Shown: positions 23,524-35,059 of the stretch, piece after piece | Layout: each line of letters opens with the position of its first letter | Numbering within the stretch: the stretch's first letter is position 1 | Assembly (NCBI GenBank): GCA_963575745.1 | Contig: CAUYUJ010003018.1 | Location: forward strand, 18,973-82,972 | DNA: 64,000 bases | Reading direction: 5' to 3' | Origin: Prorocentrum cordatum | Taxonomy: Eukaryota; Sar; Dinophyceae; Prorocentrales; Prorocentraceae | Program-made: the position numbers and the translations under genes | The notes under the pieces: generated by a model | Told to the model about the DNA's origin: nothing | The model's input: the letters and a program-made list of their open reading frames with translations, nothing else | Databases searched by the model: none

Positions 23524-24777
23524 GTCTGGGTAGTCGACACAAGGGGCTCTGAGCCAGCACACGGAGCTATGAACCGGGACAAAATGCCCTTCCTCGAACC
23601 CCAGGAATTCGTCGAAGCGCTCCAGCTACCGCCTCTGCCCCGCTGGCCCCAGCGAGCCTTCCCCCTTCAACCTCTGCGGCAGGCGTACGAGGCCGCCAAG
23701 AGTTGCGACCCCGCCGCCGAGTTCGAGGCGCAAAACCTCATTTCGGGCACCCGTCTGCGGCCCGCGGACGTGCTCACGGGGGGCGCTGGGGCACGGACTC
23801 GCGGCGCTCGCTGTTGGAACCGCCTCTCCCGACGCGTGCAATGCTGGTTTGGAGTGCGTGTCCTGCATGTATGAGCGTCAGCCGGCTCACGCATTACGCC
23901 CCCCCCCCCACCACAGCGACGTTCTGGACCGCCAGAACATCTTGTACCAGCCATCAATATGGTGAGTCGACGGCCGACCCCACCCCCGGAAGACACTCAG
24001 CCCCCGCACGTTCGCCCAGCGGAGGGGATGCTCAGGCGGGGTGTGGCGGCGCCGATGCCTGGCCAGCGCAGCCAGCGTGGAGATGCGGCGGCGGGCGGCC
24101 CCCTGTGTCGGGCGTGCTGGCCGAGCAGGGGCGGGGACTGGGGGCGCCAGCTGCCCCCCCCCCGACTCTCCCCGCAGGCGCGGGGGCCTTCCCCCGCCCG
24201 CCCCCCACACAAGCACGCGCGGGGGCCTGGCGGCTCACGCCCTGCGGCGGTGCTCACCCCGCTGCCGCTTGCCTGCCTGCCTACTTGCTCGTTGCCCTTC
24301 CCCCCGTCCTCCTCGTCTCCCTCTTTTCCATGGGGCCGGAGGCCACGTGTCTGCGGGCGCGGAGTTCAACGGGGTGCCCTGCGACGGCGTTCGCGCCCGT
24401 CGCTTTCCTCGTCCCCCTCCTCCTCGAGTTGTCGCGCCCGAGTTCGGGTCCATGCGTGTTGTTTGCCCTCGTGCGTCTGCCACGCAACAAGAACAGCAAT
24501 TGGCACACATGCGTTTCCTCCCCAGTTCTGTCTTCCCATTTTTCCTTGTCGATTTCATGTCGGGTTATATTGCGTACGTGGCCAACAAGGCCATCGGGAA
24601 CAGCGCGCGGCGCAACGTGAGACGCACAGCTTAGTACGGCGCCTGGGGGCACAAACGCTGCCGCCGTTCGCCCCCGTCCTGTTCGCTCCTGACCCGGGCC
24701 GTGTTTCACGGTTTTAGTGGCAATGCGAGTTGCCTCGGAGTTCTGTTGGTGTTTTCCTCATACGTCGTAGGTTGTAG
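23524..24777 (+). CDS. Small multi-exon gene, unknown function
   Basis: I do not recognise the family. Four exons fit together in phase. The first (about 23524-23771) follows CACGCTGCAG and contains the ATG at 23569 with the start MNRDKMPFLEPQEF. The second (23917-23961) lies between a C-rich acceptor (CCACCACAG) and a GTGAGT donor. The third (24526-24616) lies after TTTCCTCCCCAG and before GTGAGA. A possible last exon (24718-24777) follows GGTTTTAG and ends in TAG. The third exon encodes a hydrophobic stretch starting SVFPFFLVDFMSGYIAYV, possibly membrane-associated. The first intron has no GT donor in the right phase; a GC donor at 23772 would work, and GACGTKCT occurs at both of its ends. 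Relaxed donors and repeats at intron ends are known in dinoflagellates. Upstream exons may exist. The exon set is inference from phase, splice signals and coding appearance. Confidence 0.4.
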
Positions 24778-25410
24778 CGCTGGCAGTGGCAGCCCCAAAT
24801 GCAGTGACCCACGCTGTGGGCCAGGCTGGGTTCCCCGAGCTGTCGTCCAGGCTGTAGCGCAAATGTTCGTCGCCCAGGTGGTAGCGCACGGACCGGCAGT
24901 CCAGCCTGTGGTTCAGGTTGTTGTCCAAACTGTAGTAGCCAAAGCTATGGTCGTCCAGGTTTTCTCCTTCCCTCGTCCTTGTCGTAACGCTGCGCCTGCC
25001 AGTCGCAGAACGAGTTGCCTTGCTGCTCCCAGCCGTGTAATGGGTCGCACTGCTGGTTCCAATCATGGTGGGCGTTGTATTGGTCCCAGGCGCGGTGCGA
25101 GTCTCACCTGCCCCAGTCATTGTCTCAGCCGCTCTGCTCCAGTTCGTGCTGCTCGTACGGCTTGGAGCCGTAGTCGCTCTTGGGCTTTTGCTTGGAGCCG
25201 CAGTGCGAGTCGTCGCCTTGATTGATGCTCCCAGTCTGGTTGCGTACGCGGCTCCCAGTCGTGCCCGTCCCGTTCGCCCTGGTTCCAGTTGTGCGAGTTC
25301 CCCGTCGTGCTGTCCCCAGTCCTGCGGTTCGAGTGTCGCACTGCCTCCGGTGTGGGCTCGTTGTGCCACTCCCAATGGTCGCATTGCTCCCATGCAACTC
25401 GACACACCAC
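24770..25410. repeat. Degenerate repeat of about 30-33 bp (GTCCAGGYTGTAG family)
   Basis: Words like GTCGTCCAGGCTGTAGCGC recur about every 30-33 bp at 24835-24965, then as degenerate CCAGTCGTG/GGTTCCAGT variants to about 25410. Minus-strand translation shows an 11-residue rhythm (Y-x-L-D/G). It could be a repeat-coding exon, but both strands are open and no domain is seen. Confidence 0.5.
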
Positions 25411-26694
25411 GAGACCTCAGAAGGATCGAGCAGCGGGACATCTTGTGTCGGCGGCGGACAGAGTAGGCTGTGCGCCTCACCGCTTGTTTGGCCAGAAGAA
25501 GAGCCGATCCCTGACCCTCGACCTTCGAAAGTGTTTCCAATCCAGCCAAATTCTTCAATCCGTGTCCCGCGAGGCCTTGAGCTTCTCGTAGAGATAGCTG
25601 TAGCTGTTGTCGCACGGCCCTGTCTGAGCGCACGGTTGCTGGCCAGCTGTACACGGCGGCTGACAGGGATCGTGCCCCCCCCAGCAAGCGCGCGAGGGCG
25701 TTCGAGTGATTCCGACAAGCGCGCGGGAGGCCCGCGTGGTCGCATCAGACGAACAGGTTGACACCAACATATGGATTTCGTAAGGCTTTGCAGAACCGCG
25801 CGCGCCGACTTTGTGTTTGAAACATTATGTCGCGAAACCAATGTTGTTTGGTTTCATGAGTTTTCGGGGACCTCGATTTGAAATCTGAAGGATGCCAGCA
25901 TGCGCGCGCGACGGCGCGCGCGTGTGTATTTCGTTCCAATTTTAGCACGGTATGTTTGAGCGTCGATGAGTGTTGATAAACGAGTGCGCGCACATAAAAA
26001 CATTCGACAGGGATGATGGGGGGAGCGATAAGGGATTTGGCTGGGATGATACGGACTCATCTCTAAGCTGAGCGATGGGGCAATCTTACATGTAAATTGC
26101 ATGATCCCAGCGGGAACCGAATGTTGGGGGGGAGCTCCTAAACTCTTCTTAGAAAGGATAATCTATGCGAGGCGGCCACGGGGTGCCGTCGGCGGCAACG
26201 GAGCCGCCAGAACAGCGTTCAGGCCCAGACGACGGGCGGCGACGAGACGGCGACAGGGTGGCCACTGCGGCAATGGAGCCGCCAGATTGACATCCATGGC
26301 CAGTTCCATATTCCAGAAGTAAGAACCCCTGAATGCCAGCATTGTTTAAAGAATGCTTGTACTATATGTTCGTATCGGACGTGCGCCTCCATCATCAGCA
26401 GCATACAGTACTAGTACGTCCGCCAGCGTCCCACTTGGGTTCCGTTCTGATACAGTCTCGGCGTCTGAGCCACCTCGGCCCGTTTGGCTGCTGAGTGGGC
26501 TCAGACGCCGACCAGGCTCATGAGGGTGTCTGCGGTTTGGTTGGTTCGATTGGGTCGTTCGGCGACGTCGTGGTCGGATGCGATCGGTCGGTTCGGGCCA
26601 GTCGGTGAAATCGTGATCACGTTGCGGCGTATCTGTTCTTCGGTCGGTCTCGGTGCCGCTGCCGGCTCGGTGATCTTTTGTTCGCGCCGCCGCC

Positions 26695-26847
26695 ATGGGG
26701 CGCGCGCCACCCCTGGAGGCGGTGGACGTGCTCGACGGGGACAGCCCGCAGGACAACGGCAGCGTGTCGCAGCCCTCGCAGGATGGGGGGCGGGGCCATG
26801 CGCGGGGCGCAAGTGCTTCGGGGACAACGATAACCGTCGATCGTTGA
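26695..26847 (+). other. Small ORF with strong start context, possible exon
   Basis: The ATG at 26695 lies in GCCGCCGCCATGG, a near-ideal eukaryotic initiation context. It opens a 50-codon frame beginning MGRAPPLEAVDVLDGDSPQD, acidic and Ser/Gln-rich, ending in TGA. GC-rich codon use fits dinoflagellate coding DNA. No splice donor or family could be assigned, so this is a weak candidate for a first exon or a short gene. Confidence 0.2.
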
Positions 26848-27039
26848 AAGTAGGTGTTTTTGGATCCTCTGATTCCAACCTACTTTAGGCGCCTTCCTAC
26901 CTCATTGATCGAGTGGGATCCCTGTTACTTCATCTTTAGGTGGCGGGCGGAAGCCCAATCTACTTCAACGCCTTCCTACTTCATGCTTCTAACCACTTCT
27001 TCCGACCGATTGGTTCATGGCGGAAGTCTGCCCCCGATC

Positions 27040-27350
27040 GCCCATTCATCGCCGATAGGGGCCCTGTAGCCCGCCCCGCACAGGAACGTGCGGATTCGCA
27101 ATCAGGTGCTTGCGGCCGATCTATCGGCGATGCATCATCGATTCAATGTCGAGGTTCCCCCCCCCCTGAGCCAGTGCCACAGTCCCAGATTCGGAGGCTG
27201 GGAAGTCCCCCAGCGTTTGCGAAGTTTTCTAAGCCTTCCCCGAAGAGATAGGAAGAGACCTCTCAGAAGGCGCGAGGGCTTCTGAGAAGTCCCGCCGCCT
27301 TTGCGAAGGCCTTCTCCTTCTCACTCCCCCCCGGGCTCGCCGCCGACACA
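27040..27350. repeat. Dispersed repeat, copy 2 (GCGATGC / CTTCTGAGAAG family)
   Basis: A shorter copy of the unit at 5515-6090: CATCGCCGATAGGGG, GTGCGGA, TATCGGCGATGC, a C run, GAGCCAGT, then GGCGCGAGGGCTTCTGAG and CTCGCCGCCGA in the same order and orientation. It lacks most of the central part of copy 1. Confidence 0.75.
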
Positions 27351-27839
27351 TACCCGGCGCCTCGAGCCAACATCGAGGCGGCTGGTCTGTCACTATTTCT
27401 GAGCCTGTGGGGGGGGGCTGGTTTCGGCCAGCTGTGGGCAGGGTGTCGGGGGGGCCGGGGACCCGCGCAGCGAAGCAGCATCGAGGTGACGGACGTCTGG
27501 GGAGAGCCCCCTGCCCTTTCCATAATAAGTCCGTCTCGTCTTTCCGAACCGTTTGCGGGCAGGCTCCCAGAAGCTACCGTTCTCCGACCCCTTGGAGCAG
27601 TGGCATCAACACGACCGTTTTTTTGTCATTCTCGTTTTCGACCTCCGTGGGCCCAGGAGGGTAGAATGTCTGGCCGGGCCTGCCCGCCCGGCATCTGAGT
27701 TTCGCCTGGTCGAGAGAGCGCATGAGGCCGTGATGCGTGGCGCTTCGTGTCCCGAGTCCTGGGGGAGCCGTGGCACGTGACACCTCTCCGCGTCGTGTCG
27801 CGGGTGTTCTTCTCGTCTTCCTCGTCGTCCTCCTTCTCT

Positions 27840-28290
27840 TGGGTCCTTCCTGGGCCTCTTGTGACTCTTGTGGAAGGCGTTCTTGGGTCCCTTGGGCCGC
27901 ATTGGGCCGTCTTGGGACCTCTTGGACGGTCTTGGGGCCCTCTCAGGCCGTCTTTGGGCCGTCGAGGGGTCCTCTAAGGCCATCGTAGGCCCCTCCGGAG
28001 GCCCTCTTGCGCCAGCTTGGGGCTGTCTTGGGGCCGTCCTGGGCCGTCTGGGGTCCCTCTTGGCCTGTCTGGAGGCCGTCTTGGAGCGTTAGTTGGCTTT
28101 TTGGGGCCTTCTGCGGCCGTCTTGCGGCCATCTCGGAGGCGTACGTGGCCGTCTGGAGCTGAAGGAGGTCCGAGAAGGTGAAGTTGCCGAAATGTTCAAT
28201 GAGTTTGGCCTCTTCGAGCCCCACTGGAGGTCCTCTGGTCGCCCGCTTGGGCTGTCTGAGGGCTTGATGGGCCGTCGTAAAGCCGTCTTG
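27840..28290. repeat. CTTGGGGCC-type minisatellite, block 4
   Basis: GGCCGTCTTGGG and CTCTTGG units at 15-18-bp spacing, becoming degenerate after 28130. Confidence 0.85.
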
Positions 28291-29160
28291 GAGGCATCTT
28301 GTGCCATCGGGACGGTAGAGGTGGCCTTCCTCTGCCGTTCTGGACGTTCGGGAGCGGGGATCCATACGTTTGTTTGGAGGGATCGTGGCCTCGGCAGCGT
28401 GGATCTATAGTTTTTCCGCGAGATCGTGGCCTGGGGGGCAGGGGAAACACGATTCTATTCAACGATGGGACTTCTTGATTTCTCGCAGCTTCTTTTCGAA
28501 AGGTTGTCTTGCTGATTCATGTGCTGACGTTTCTGCGTTTGAATCTCAAAGGGTTCCAATTCAATGTTGATCGAAGTCCTCATGCTGGGATCTGCTTCTG
28601 AGTTCCCACTCACATCACATCGTCTTATTCCAAAACTGGTGCCTCTCTCAAATAGTATTGTATTCCTGTCACATTTCTATTCAAATCCAATACAGACCCT
28701 CTGACTCTGGGACCTGTTCCATCCATGTCGCATCCCTATGATGCCCCCATTTAAATTCAGTTGAAGTCCGCTGAAAGTTGTTGCTGCCTCATTCCGATTG
28801 ACATCCCAATGGGGACCCGATACAATTTCATTTGAAATCTATTGATTCACATGTCAGTTCCGTTTCTAGTGGTTCTTCTTGAATGATTCATTCCAATATG
28901 ATGAGCATCCTTTTGAGTCTGGGGTCATGTACATTGAATGTATATTCTATGCGCATTTTGATATAATGAATAAAAAGCATATGTTGATCTTGCCTGCCCC
29001 CGTTATATTGAATTATAAGTGGTTTCGTTTTCAATTTCGGTGAACGTTCTTTGAATTATTTGGCATGCGCATGTCCACTTGAATTATAGTTCGAATCCCG
29101 TACACAACCAAATGAATGCGTTTGATTATGAGGTCTGACATTCCAATACCTCATTGGCGT
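28291..29160. other. AT-richer DNA without genes
   Basis: From about 28450 the sequence is AT-richer with many ATTCCAAT/CATT words and no long open frame. A TTCGAATCCC word at about 29090 resembles a tRNA B box, but no tRNA fold is present. Confidence 0.45.
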
Positions 29161-29166
29161 GGCGGT

Positions 29167-29392
29167 TTTCCCCCCCCCCCCCCCCCCTCCCCCCCCCCCC
29201 CCCTCTCTCTCTCCCCCCCCCCCCTTTCCCCCCCCCCCCCCCCCCCCCCCCTCCCACCCCCCCCTTCCCCCCCCCCCCCCCCCCCCCCCCCCTCCCCCCC
29301 CCCCCCCCCCCTCCCCCCCTCCCCTCTTCTCCCCCCCCTCCCCCCTCTTCCTCCCTCCCCTCCCTCTTCTTCCCCCCCCCCCCCCCCCCCTG
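29167..29392. repeat. Poly-C block
   Basis: About 225 bp is almost only C, with isolated T and one or two A. The minus strand is therefore G-rich and could form G-quadruplexes, and the plus strand i-motifs. Its true length may be uncertain because such homopolymers assemble poorly. Confidence 0.95.
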
Positions 29393-29523
29393 CGGTCCTG
29401 TTTTTCTTGCCCATCCCCTTCTCTGCCATCCCCTCACCGCCACTACGATCACGGATACGCCTTCCATACATCACACCCTAACATGCCGACGAAAATTACG
29501 ATCACGAGCGTTACCATTACAAC

Positions 29524-29540
29524 TACTACTTTAGTAGTAT

Positions 29541-29600
<60 letters not shown>

Positions 29601-29654
29601 AACTACGACCACTACCACTACTACTACTACTACTGCTACTACTACTAGTTCCAT

Positions 29655-29685
<31 letters not shown>

Positions 29686-29757
29686 GCTGCCACTACTACT
29701 GCTACTACGACCATCACTATTATTAATACTACTACTTAATCTACTGCCACTATTAAG

Positions 29758-29789
<32 letters not shown>

Positions 29790-29821
29790 CTGCTACTACT
29801 ACCTGCTACTACTACTACTAT

Positions 29822-29898
<77 letters not shown>

Positions 29899-29903
29899 GT
29901 ACT

Positions 29904-29935
<32 letters not shown>

Positions 29936-29957
29936 GACGACTACTACTACTACTACG

Positions 29958-29994
<37 letters not shown>

Positions 29995-29998
29995 GGGT
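29524..29998. repeat. (TAC)n trinucleotide array
   Basis: About 475 bp of ACT/TAC units contains a short GAC insert at about 29920-29940. It ends in a small palindrome (CTAGGGT-T-ACCCTAG). Poly-Tyr/Leu/Thr and poly-Val frames are artefacts. Confidence 0.95.
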
Positions 29999-30084
29999 TA
30001 CCCTAGAACTGTGCTTCCCCCGTGTATCCGTTGGAAGAGAGGAGGGGAGGGTCGTGGGGATTCTGGGCGGCCGAGCCGCCGCAT

Positions 30085-32972
30085 ACGTCAACCATACCAC
30101 TACCATGAGAACACCATATCACTACCGAAGGAATCCGGACCGTTGCCATACGAAAGCCATACCATCATCATGAGCAAGCCCTACCAGTACACCATTCCCC
30201 ATATCATAATATAACCATACAGCTACCGTAATAACGCCGTACCACAACCATCAGAACGCCATACCAGTACCAGAAGAAAGCCATATAATTATCATGAGGA
30301 GACCATACCACTACCATAAGAAAGCTGTACCAGTACCATAAGACAAACAGACCATTACCACAAGGTAACCGTGCCAATACCATAAGGTAGCCATACCAGC
30401 ACCATGCGAAAACCACACCATTACCATAACCATCCCACGACCATCAGAAAGCCACATCATTGCCAGAAGAAACCAGACCAATACCATAGGACAGCTTTAC
30501 CAGTACCAGGCGGAAGCCATATCATTACCATACGGAAACCGTACCATTGCCATCAAGAAACCATACCACTGCCGTAAGGAAGCCATACTATTACCATTAT
30601 ACAGACAACAAACCATTATTGCAAGGAAACCGTAGCATCGCCATAAGAACACCACGCCATTACCACAAGAAAACCATACGTACCATTACCATAGGAGTGC
30701 CTGTGCCATCAGAAAAATATCACCATCACCATCAGAAAACCATGCCATTATCAGACGGAAGCCATACCATTCCCATAAGAAAACCATACCACTACCATAC
30801 GACAACCAAACCAATACCAGAAGAAAACCACACGATGTCCATTGGGCAACCATACCACTACCATAAACAAGCCACACCGCGACCGTAAGGAAGCCATGCC
30901 AGCACCGTAAGAACACTACTACCAAAAGGCATCCGTACCAGTACCATAAGAAAGCCGGACCAGTACCATGCGGAGCCAGAAGTTCATTAGGTGAAAACCC
31001 TGAGATTGTCATACACAAGCCATACGAATAACATAGGAACGCCGTACGATTATCATATGAGAACAATACGATTCTCACAAGTTGATCATATGCAAGCTGT
31101 ACGTTTATCATATGAGTACCATACGCTTATCATAGGGCATCCAAGCCGTTACTATACGAGACCATGAGGTTATCAAGTGAAAACCAAACGCTTTTCATGC
31201 GAAATCCGTGCGTTTGCTCTGTGAAATTCATTTGGTTATAATATGACACCCTATGGTTCCCATACGAAGCCCATGCGAATCTCATATGACAACCATAAGG
31301 TTCGCATGGGAACACCATGCGGCGACCATTAGACTTCCATACCATTACCATACACCCACCGCACGGTTAGCATAGGCAAACCTTGCGACTTGCATATGGG
31401 CACGTACGATTGCCATGTGAAAGCCATGCGGTTTTCAATGGCAACCATACGGCTACCAGGTGACAGCCATACGGTTATCATAAGAGGTCATCCGATTCTC
31501 ATGTTGACGCCATGCGATTGCCATATTCAACATGCGGTCACAATCTGAAAGCCATACGAACATCAAAATACAACCATACGGCTAGCAAAGGAAAACAACC
31601 CACTACCATGCGAAGCCATAAGATTACAACACGGCGCCATGCGATTGCCATACAAACCAGCATACGACTACCAGATGCAAAAACCATCGGGCTAGCATGG
31701 GAAACCATACCACTACCCTACAAAAAGCCAGGCGGCTATCATGTGACAGCGGTACGATTATCCTATGATACCCATGCTGTCATGAATTGAGAACCATACG
31801 ACTACCGTGCGAGAGCCATGCGGCTATCGTATGAAAGCCGTACGAATGTCGTGCGGCAGCCGTACGACTCCCACATGACAGCCGTACGATTGCCATACGA
31901 GGGTCACACACTCATCAAATGTCCACCATACGGTTACCATGCGAAACACATCCGGTTCCCATGCGGAGCCCATGCAGCTCTGGTGTGAACGCTATGCGGT
32001 TAGCATATGAGAACCAAGCGAATCCCACACAGAGGCTTCCCACTTACCATATGTTGGTCATACGGATGTCGTATGCAATCATACGGTTGCCGTATGATAG
32101 CCATGCGACCACCATATGAATACTTTACGCTGGTCATGCGAGAACTCTACGGTTGTCAGACAAAACCATGTAAATATCAAATGGAACCCATACGGATATC
32201 GTATGGCAAGCATACGAATACCATGCGGCATTCATGCGGTTATCATCTGAAAACCAAGCGGTCACCATACGACAACCGTACGGTCATCGTATTGAACGTG
32301 TACGATTATCCGACAAACCACACGATATGTTTATGCACCCATACAATCACCAGAGGAACACCATGCAACCATCACATGGCAACCGTACGGTTATCATAGG
32401 ACACCCGTACGATGACAACACGAAAACCATACGATTACCATGTGCGAACCATACGACTACCATAAGACAGCCATGCGATTAGCACGTGTTTACCATGCGG
32501 TTTTCATATGGTTACCATACGATTCCCACACGATTGTCATTTGAAAAGAATGCGGTCATCTATGATAACCGTGAGCGTGCCATTTGGAATCATACAGCCG
32601 CCATATGAACGCCGCGCGAACATCACGCAACGCCTGACGATTGTCATATGGAACCCATGCGAATACACAGTGAAAACCATATGATTGCGATATGAAAGCC
32701 CTACGGTTACCAATGGACGAACTTGATGCGAAAACCATACGACCATCATACGAAAACCACTCGAAAGCAATGCGGTAGCTATCTGAATTTTGCTGCTGTT
32801 GCAAGAAAGCCACACGATTGCCGAATGACAACTATGCGAGCCCCACGTGAAACCCATCCGAATACATGACCAATATATGACTGTCCCATGCAATCCATAC
32901 GGTTGCCATTTTAAAACCATCGGCTACCACGCGGCAGCCATCGGATTTCCAATCGGATGGCCAAACGATTGC

Positions 32973-33013
<41 letters not shown>

Positions 33014-34255
33014 CCGTACGAAAACCATATAACAACCATTTGAACACGTTGGGCGAACCATACGATTACCATTTTAAAACAGTACGGCCACAATATATAG
33101 AACCACATGGTCAGCATATGGACACCATTCGAATTTCGCACGGCAACCATGCACTTTCCACGTGACAGCCACACTCTTGGGATGTGAAAACAATGCGGTG
33201 ACCATGCGATACCACCATATTGGTACCATGCCAAAATAATTACTACCGTTCGAAATGCATACGCTTGTCAATTGAAGGGCATTCCACCATCATATGAATA
33301 CCACGCGCCCCACATATGAAAACCGCACGGCTACAATCTGACACGTATACGATTATCGGATGACGGACCATACGGCTATCGTGCTAGAAGCGTGTGGTTC
33401 CCATGCTTAAATCATGCGGCTACCGCGCGAAAGCCATGCGACTGCAATGCGCAAGCCATGCGGCCATCATGTGCATACCATACTATTATCCGGTCAAAAC
33501 CATACTGTTGTCATATGAAAGACGTGCGATTACCATGCGAAAACGTTTCGATTGTCATGCGAAAACAATGCGGCGGTCGTAAGCAAACCATGCGTGTAGT
33601 ACATGGAAGCCGTACGATTATCATCCCACATGAAGACCATACAAGCCAATAAGAAACAATACGACTTCCATGAGAAAGCCTTGCGGACCTCACATGAACG
33701 CCCATGCGAGCACCACGCGAAAGCCAAACGAATAGTATATGGAAACCATACGATTAGCGCCTGAACCCATACGACTATCATATACCATGATGGTCATACG
33801 CAAGAAACATATTACACGAATTCCTGAGGCTTACCACAAGGGTACCATACGGCTTCCATGTGAAAGCCACAAGGCCATAAAGAAACCACACGGCTTTCAT
33901 GCGACACACATGCGACCATCACATGCAAGCCACGCGGATATAATGTAATAGCCATACGACATGGCATGGTAAACGCATGCGGTAATTATTTTCAATATCA
34001 AAAAATGCGTTTACCAAGCGAAAGCACTACGATCCTCAAATGGAAACATCGGATAACCATATGCAGACCAGGCGACACCATATGAAAGCCAGTTACCCTG
34101 TGAGAACCGCACGCTTATCATGTGACACCCGAGTGATTCTCATTAACCTGACGAGTTCCATTCGAAACCACATGGCCGAAACATGAAACCCACGCGGTAT
34201 TTGGAAACTCATATTTTCTGCATTATGGAACCATAGCGTTTATCAAATGAAACCA
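30085..34255. repeat. 22-bp satellite of about 4.2 kb, two subfamilies
   Basis: The unit is about 22 bp. From 30085 to about 30960 it is close to CCATACCATTACCATAAGAA. From 30960 on it is close to CCATACGATTACCATATGAA, so a C-to-G change and a new CATATG end mark the switch. Roughly 190 degenerate units are present, all in one orientation. The plus strand is A/C-rich. A (TA)n insert lies at 32976-33006. All overlapping open frames are repeat artefacts. Confidence 0.95.
32976..33011. repeat. (TA)n repeat inside the 22-bp satellite
   Basis: About 15 TA units are followed by (CA)4. This is a simple-sequence expansion within the satellite. Confidence 0.95.
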
Positions 34256-34261
34256 TGTTGT

Positions 34262-34490
34262 TACACTTATAGACCAGGAATCCCTACTGCTTCCTCGGTT
34301 CCTCAGGAGTCCCTTCAAGGTCCTCGGATCCCTCGGAACCCCCAAAGAGTTTTCGCGCAACCTCAGGAATCTTCGGGGAACGCCAGATCCCCAGGAATCC
34401 CTCAAGAGTCTTCGGATCCAAAGGAATTCGTAGGAATTCCGACAGAATGCTCCGGAATCCTTAAGTAATGTTTGGGGATCCTTAGGGGAC
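34262..34490. repeat. AGGAATCC-type degenerate repeat, block 1
   Basis: Repeated CAGGAATCC, TCGGATCC and CTTCGG words give a rough 28-32-bp period. The same family fills 45775-46640. Confidence 0.8.
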
Positions 34491-34510
34491 CGTCGGATGA
34501 CGGGAAGCGC

Positions 34511-34698
34511 TTATTTTGTTTTTTTTTTTTGTTTTTCTTTGTTTTTTTTTCTTTGTTTTTTTTTTTTTTTTTTTTTCATTTTGTTGTTTTTTTGTTTTTT
34601 TTTTTTTTTGTCCTTTTTTTTTCTTTTTTTTGATTTTTTTTTCTTTTTTTTTTTTCTTTTTTTTTTTCTGGTTTTTTCTTTTTTTTATTTTTTTTCCC
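34511..34698. repeat. T-rich tract
   Basis: Almost pure T with scattered G and C. It follows a CGGATGACGGGAAGCGC word (34492-34508) that recurs at about 34911-34927 and, with changes, at 34786 and 45019. Confidence 0.95.
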
Positions 34699-35059
34699 GG
34701 CGCGCACCGTTGGGTTTGGTCTGGGCGCCTTCTTAATTTTCTCGAAAATAAGAGGTACGGATGCATTGCGAGGTCGGCTGGCGGATGACGGTAAGCGGTT
34801 CTTCGAGGAACGAGAAGCGAGCTTCTGGACTTTTTGTGTCTGAATCCTCCTCATATCAGTAGAGATCTCTTAACTATAGGGGCGTGGCGGTTGCATGGTG
34901 CAGAGGCTTAGCGGATGACGGGAAGCGCGCTTAGACTCGAAGAGTCGCGCGATGGACGTTGCTGCAGACCCGGAGGGAAATATTTCTCAACTGGGGGGAG
35001 TGCAGAGGGGGGAAGGGCTCGGGGTTGCTCCTTTATCAGCCCCTGGCGGATTCCCCAGA

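Noticed and set aside
24758-25687. 309-codon minus-strand ORF
   Set aside because: Overlaps a degenerate 30-33-bp repeat and competing frames on both strands; no recognisable domain.
29040-29110. tRNA-like B box (AGTTCGAATCCC)
   Set aside because: No A box, acceptor stem or anticodon arm can be drawn upstream.
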